Under the pieces are notes generated by a model. It saw nothing but the letters and a program-made list of their open reading frames with translations, searched no databases and was not told the origin of the DNA. DNA of 64,000 nt from Dastarcus helophoroides. Lineage: Eukaryota > Arthropoda > Insecta > Coleoptera > Bothrideridae. A program made the position numbers and the translations under genes. Of the stretch, positions 59,489 through 64,000 are shown piece after piece. The stretch covers positions 31,479,578-31,543,577 of the forward strand of contig CM053328.1 in NCBI GenBank assembly GCA_028583605.1. The letters run 5' to 3'. Position 1 is the first letter of the stretch; each line of letters opens with the position of its first letter.

Positions 59489-59665
59489 GAATTAAGAACT
59501 TGTCCCCTGAAACCAGGAAAGATTAGAAAACACAACAAACGTTGCTCTAACGTGTTTCGACAGCCACGCTGTCATTTTCAGAAAGAAACTAATCTCTCTG
59601 GTTTCAGGGGACAAGTTCTGTATTTCAGTTTTTGAAGATAGCCAAGGACCAGTCCGTTCCACCAA
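59489..59665 (+). repeat. Snap-back element, copy 12, with exact 12-bp target duplication
   Basis: GAATTAAGAACTTGTCCCC ... GTGTTTCGACAGCCACGCTG ... GGACCAGTCCGTTCCACCAA. ATAATCATATTT flanks it exactly (59477-59488 and 59666-59677). Stem GACAGC/GCTGTC with a changed loop (GTG). Confidence 0.92.
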
Positions 59666-61482
59666 ATAATCATATTTATAAAAAAACAAAAATTTAAGGG
59701 AAAAAGAAAAAAATGTTCCAAAAAAATCAAATTCCGAAAAAAATTCTAGCATCGAGAAAAAGTCGAAATTTAAAAAAAAGGCAAAATTCTGGAAAAGGTT
59801 CGTAAATATTATAAATAACAAAATTTTGAGAAAAATTTAATTTTTCAAACAGGTGAAAATAAACAAAATCAAATTTTTCGAATAAAAGTTCAGTTTACTA
59901 CATAAAAGTCGAAACCTCGAGAAAAAGTCGACATTTTTTTTAAAAAGTCACAATTTTCAAAAAAGGTGCAAATTTAAAAAAAGGGTGAAAAAGTTTCAAA
60001 TGTCAGATTTTCAACATGATCAAATTTATAGGAAATTTTTGAAATTTAAAAAAAAATCGAAATTCTGTGGAAACATTTTTAAGAAATTCAAAATTCAGAA
60101 AATAAATCAGAATCCTAAAGAAAGGCGATTAATAAAATAGATAAACATTTGAAAAAAGTGGAAACTACGTAAGAAAATTTGATTGTCGAAGTTTTCAAAA
60201 TATAAGGACGAAGTACTTAAAAAAAAGTCTAAACAATTTTTAAAAATTTTCATTAAAAATCTCAGCCTTTAAAAAGTAATCAGTTTTGGAAAGTCAGCAT
60301 TTTGGGAAAAAGTCAAAACTTTGAAAAAAGTCCAATTTAAAAAAAATCAAACACTCGAGAAAGTCGATATTTGCAAAAGTTAAAACTTTCAAAAAATTCA
60401 AATTTTCTAAAAGAATTGAGGCGCTCTAAAATAATTAGACCTAAAAAGGGCCAGATTTCAAAAAAGGTTTACTTTTACAAAAGTAAGGCCGAACATTTGA
60501 AAAAAGTCGAAACTTTGGAAAAACTTTACAACTTTAGAATATGAAAAAAAATTTTGAAATACTGAAAAGGAATTTTTTTCAAAAAGGACAAAAGTAATAA
60601 GTAAAAAAAAATCAAAATGTATCCAAGTAAGACAGAATTTTAAAGAATTTGCAGAAGTTGGAATTTCCAAAATGTCTCAATTTTGAAAAAAGTCAAAATT
60701 TCGAGAAAAAAATGAAATTTTGGAAGTCAACTCGAAGATCGACTTTTAAATTATTTTAGGCGTTCTATTCATAGTTACATAATCATGTCAATATTAAAGC
60801 ATGTTGGAACAAGAATTAGCATGACGGTGACGTGAAACTACAAGTTTTTCCCCTATCAAAATTCGCTCAACGCACCTAAAGAAATTATCAAATTTTAAAC
60901 ATTTCAAGCTCTAAAGCTCTGAATTTTTAAAAAAAGAGTTCACAAATGTTATTCGAGTTAAACACAAAATGTTGGGTGAAAAAGACAAAATTTTGTTAAA
61001 AAACTTGAAATTTTCTAAAATATATTCCGAAATTTTTAAAATCAAAACCGTTTTAAATTTGAAATTTTAAGAGAATTTTTAAAAATTATTTTAGTTTTCT
61101 TTAACAGGTACTTTGGACGTTTATTAATTTTGATTTTAGCCTCTCAAAATTTTAACTTTTTTCAAGTTAAAGCACGAATGGAGGCAAAAATATCGAGCTT
61201 AAACTTGATTAAAAAAACAAAAAAAAAAGGTAAAGATTTCGGACAAAACTCGAAATTGTATTAAGAAAGTTCTCAAATTTCTACTTTAATTTTGAAATAT
61301 TGTTTTTAAATCTCACGTTGCATCAAATTTTTTAAAAAACAGTCAAAACTTTGAAAAAGATTTTGTTAATAGATTTATCTATTTTTATAATTTTTCCCCA
61401 GATAATTTGCGATTTTTTTATATATTTGTTTAAATTATAACTTCTTTTTCTCGAAATTTAAACTTTAATAACTAAATTTCGG

Positions 61483-61772
61483 AAATTGAAATACAAATCT
61501 TGTCCCCTAAAACCAACAAAGATTAAAAAACACAACAAAGGTTGCTCTAACGCATTTCGACAGCCAAGCTATCATCTTTAGAGAGATAATGAGTTAGTAT
61601 CTCTCTGAAGATGATAGCTTGGCTAAAACTGAAATACAAATCTTGTCCCCTGATACCAAAAAAGATTAAAAACCCCACTAAAAAGGTTGTGTGTTTTTTA
61701 ATCTTGCTTGGTTTCAGGGGACAAGATTTGTATTTTAATTTTTGAAGATAACCAAGGACCAGTCCGTTCCAT
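61483..61772 (+). repeat. Snap-back element, copy 13 (double unit), 11-bp duplication
   Basis: Two partly nested hairpins: AAATTGAAATACAAATCTTG ... stem ... TTAGTATCTCTCTGAAGATG, then a second AACTGAAATACAAATCTTG ... GGACCAGTCCGTTCCAT. CTAAATTTCGG flanks both sides (61472-61482, 61773-61783). Confidence 0.88.
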
Positions 61773-61894
61773 CTAAATTTCGGCTTTTTTTTCCAAAATT
61801 TTGGATTAAACTTGCAGATAATAAAAATGCTCATCGAAATATACAATCGAAAGGCAGTTAAAAATTACTTAATGAAATTCACGTCTCTTAAATA

Positions 61895-63182
61895 TTAGGT
61901 TGGGTGAAAAGAAATCCATTATTTTTTTGACAGATGGTTTTACTAACCTATATCTCGTTATGTATATGTCGCATTGAGACAAACTTGTACTCGTTGGAAA
62001 GAGAAATTCATGTACTAGCAAGACAAGTTTTGTCATTGTTGTGAGCCAAACAATTCAGTTGTCAATTAAAGTGTCAAATATGGAAGGGAACAAAGAAAAA
62101 ATTTGGTATGTTTTACAATGTTGCTTTGATAAAGGGGAAAATGCAAGTCAGGCGGCTGCAAGTGTAAATGAGGTTTATAGTCCCAATACTGTAACAGCCA
62201 ATTACGCGTAATTTTGGTTTCGTCGATTCCGTTCCGGTAATTTTGATGCAGAAGATGCACTACGCACTGGGAGGCCTATAGTCGAGAATGTCAGTAAAAT
62301 CATGGAAATGATCGAACTAGACCGGCATGAGAGCTGTCGTAGCATTGCCCAGGAGCTGAGGATCAACCACAAAACAGTTTTGAATCATCTGCATAAGGCT
62401 GGATTCAAAAAGAAGCTTGATGTTTGGGTGCCGCACGAGCTGACGGAAAAAAATTTGATGGACCGTGTTTCTATCTGCGATTCCTTGGCCAAACGGAACG
62501 AAATCGAGCCATTTTTGAAGAAACTGGTGACTGGGGATGAGAAATGGGTCACATACGATAATGTCAGGTGAAAACGTTCATGGTCGAAGAACGGTGAAGC
62601 CGTCCAAACGGTGGCCAAACAAGGATTGATGTCCCGGAAAGTTTTGCTGTGTGTTTCGGTGGGATTGAAAAGGTATCCTCTACCATGAGCTACTGCCTCA
62701 TGGTCAGACGCTTAATTCGGATCTCTATTGCCAGCAATTAGACCGATTGAAAGCAGCAATCGATAAAAAGAGACCAGAATTGTCCAATAGAGAGGTGTCG
62801 TATTCCACCAGGACAACGCCAGGCCGCACACGTCTATGATGACCCGCCAGAAGCTCCGGGACCTTGGTTGGGAGGTTCTTATGCATCCACCTTATAGTTC
62901 GGATCTGGCACCAAGCGATTACCATCTGTTTCTGTCAATGTCAAATGCTCTTCGTGGTGTGAAGTTGTCCTCAAGAGAGGCGTGTGAAGACTGGCTAACG
63001 CAGTTTTTTGCCAATAGGGACAAGACGTTCTGGGAACGGGGCATAATGAAATTACCTTCTAAATGGCAACGAGTAACTAAAAAAATGGGCGCATATTTGA
63101 GCCAAAACGAATAATTGTAACTATGTTAAATAAATCTATAAAATGAAAGTAAAAATCATGGATTTCTTTTTCCCGAACCTGA
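61895..63182 (+). mobile_element. Mariner element (irritans-type), 1288 bp, inactive
   Basis: Ends TTAGGTTGGGTGAAAAGAAA and complement TCAGGTTCGGGAAAAAGAAA, flanked by TA (61893-61894, 63183-63184). Length is typical of mariner (about 1.3 kb). The transposase frame starts at 62080 (MEGNKEKIWYV, helix-turn-helix region), continues RSIAQELRINHKTVLNHLHK and GDEKWVTYDN, and ends HPPYSSDLAPSDYH ... LPSKWQRV with stop at 63112-63114. It is broken by an in-frame TAA at about 62207, a TGA at about 62569 and frameshifts between about 62660 and 62830. The three aspartate motifs (GDEKW, HQDNARPH, SSDLAPSDYH) are still readable. Confidence 0.95.
62080..63114 (+). pseudogene. Mariner transposase pseudogene
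   Basis: About 345 codons in three or more frames, matching the family length. Two point-mutation stops and at least one deletion near 62660 (the usual WWDWKG-type region is lost) abolish function. The last stretch (62836-63114, 92 residues) is still fully open. Overlaps the element entry; given separately to mark coding limits. Confidence 0.9.
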
Positions 63183-63402
63183 TATTTATGTGAGTAACTA
63201 ATGGTTATAAGTTGGAAGTTACAGTGACACTAAAGTGATGAGGCAAAGGAAGACCGATCTGTGGTTGTTGGTTGTAAATATTTTCAACTTTAGCACGTTC
63301 AACTGTTTCATTACAGAACATTTAATTGATATTATTGGTGAATTTTAACAAACTTTTTCCAAAGAAGCTAAAAATAAGGACTTTAAACTTGATATATTAA
63401 TA

Positions 63403-63449
63403 TGGTGCAACGGTCTGGTCCTTGGTTATCTTCAAAAATTGAAATATTC
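63403..63449 (-). repeat. Snap-back element, copy 14 (terminal fragment)
   Basis: TGGTGCAACGGTCTGGTCC and TTGGTTATCTTCAAAAATTG: the outer end only, adjoining satellite. Confidence 0.7.
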
Positions 63450-64000
63450 GACTGAAAATAAAAAAAATAATATTAAAATTAATTTCAGGTTTAAAATCGT
63501 ACTTTAAACTAAAAATATAAATCTCGAAATTGAAAAAAAAAATCTAAATTTTAATTAAGGCGGAAAGTTTGAGGAAAAAGTATTAAAAAAAAACACTAAT
63601 TTTAACTTCTAATCTCAAATTTTTGGAAAAAATCTGAAATTTTGATTTACAAGTCGATGTTTTAGTAAAAATGGTGAACAGTTTTCAATTTTGACTTTAA
63701 AACGTATGTAAAAAGTGTTGCAACTTTGAAAAATCTTTTACCTTACAAAAACATTCCGAGGAAAAATACCAGTTGAGTTTAATTCAGAAGTTGTGAGAAA
63801 ACTAAACTACTTTAAATTGAATTGATTGTTTAACAAAACAAAGAAAATAGTTTGAACGAAAATGACTTTTTAACTTTTAAAATAAAAAAAATCGCACTTT
63901 CTAAAGTCCACATCTGGAGAAAACAATCACAATATTAGCTTATAAATTTAAGTTTAAATAGTGAATTTTGTGAAAAAAGTTGCTATTTTAGGTCTATTCT
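63450..64000. repeat. Degenerate satellite, block 8 (runs off the window)
   Basis: TCTGAAATTTTGATTTACAAG, TTTTCAATTTTGACTTT and similar words to the window end. Confidence 0.65.

Larger units (their letters stand above)
58440..61480. repeat. Degenerate satellite, block 7
   Basis: GAAATTTTCAAAAAAAGTCG-type words in minus sense relative to block 1. Contains a LINE-A 3' tail (58715-58825) and two snap-back copies. As at 41878, the satellite adjoins the truncated 5' side of the LINE-A tail. Confidence 0.75.

Noticed and set aside
1..64000. CRISPR array, bacterial operons, tRNA or rRNA genes
   Set aside because: Spliced host exons and eukaryotic transposons exclude a bacterial source; I saw no tRNA cloverleaf or rRNA segment, although a dedicated scan was not possible.

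Overview
The window reads as an AT-rich arthropod genome, most probably an insect. Evidence: a mariner element of the irritans type, jockey/CR1-type and RTE-type LINE remnants, spliced host exons with GT-AG introns (one only 63 bp), and almost no long open frame outside transposons. There are no bacterial features. Most predicted frames are Phe/Lys/Ser-rich accidents of a low-complexity repeat.

Two host genes can be supported. On the minus strand, four exons of a calpain-family protein lie at 37374-37543, 27883-28076, 5839-5979 and 5601-5775, separated by introns of 9.3 kb, 21.9 kb and 63 bp. The catalytic Cys position is Gln, so this looks like a calpain pseudoprotease comparable in that respect to Drosophila CalpC. 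The junction between its first two visible exons is out of phase. On the plus strand, 46025-46547 joined to 47126-47175 encodes a 190-residue signal-anchored coiled-coil protein of unknown function with a nearby AATAAA.

The rest is mobile and repetitive DNA. 1-110: LINE 3' end. 1299-4953: a hAT-type element without transposase, filled with an AAATTTCGA-type degenerate satellite. 6335-7707: LINE-A. 10150-13190: more LINE-A around a satellite block. 14345-20690: satellite, including a 530-560 bp higher-order tandem array. 20700-28290: mostly single-copy intron, one solo-LTR-like copy and a host exon. 28290-32706: tandem and LINE-A repeats. 32710-35310: a 2.6 kb foldback element with a TGA target duplication, inserted in a LINE-A copy. 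38930-41135: a rearranged jockey-type LINE. 41660-45245: an RNase H-bearing LINE split by a 2.4 kb insertion made of a LINE-A tail plus satellite. 48010-51640: satellite with a 905 bp duplication. 51648-52456 and 61895-63182: dead mariner elements. 56555-58389: a second foldback with 8-bp duplications. 58440-61480 and 63440-64000: satellite.

The most interesting feature is a small dispersed family (about 14 copies) of snap-back elements. Several copies are flanked by 11-12 bp direct repeats, and the centre holds a CTGAAGAT-stem-loop-CGAAACG motif whose stem shows some compensatory change. The second is evidence that the degenerate satellite travels inside bounded transposable units rather than only expanding in place.
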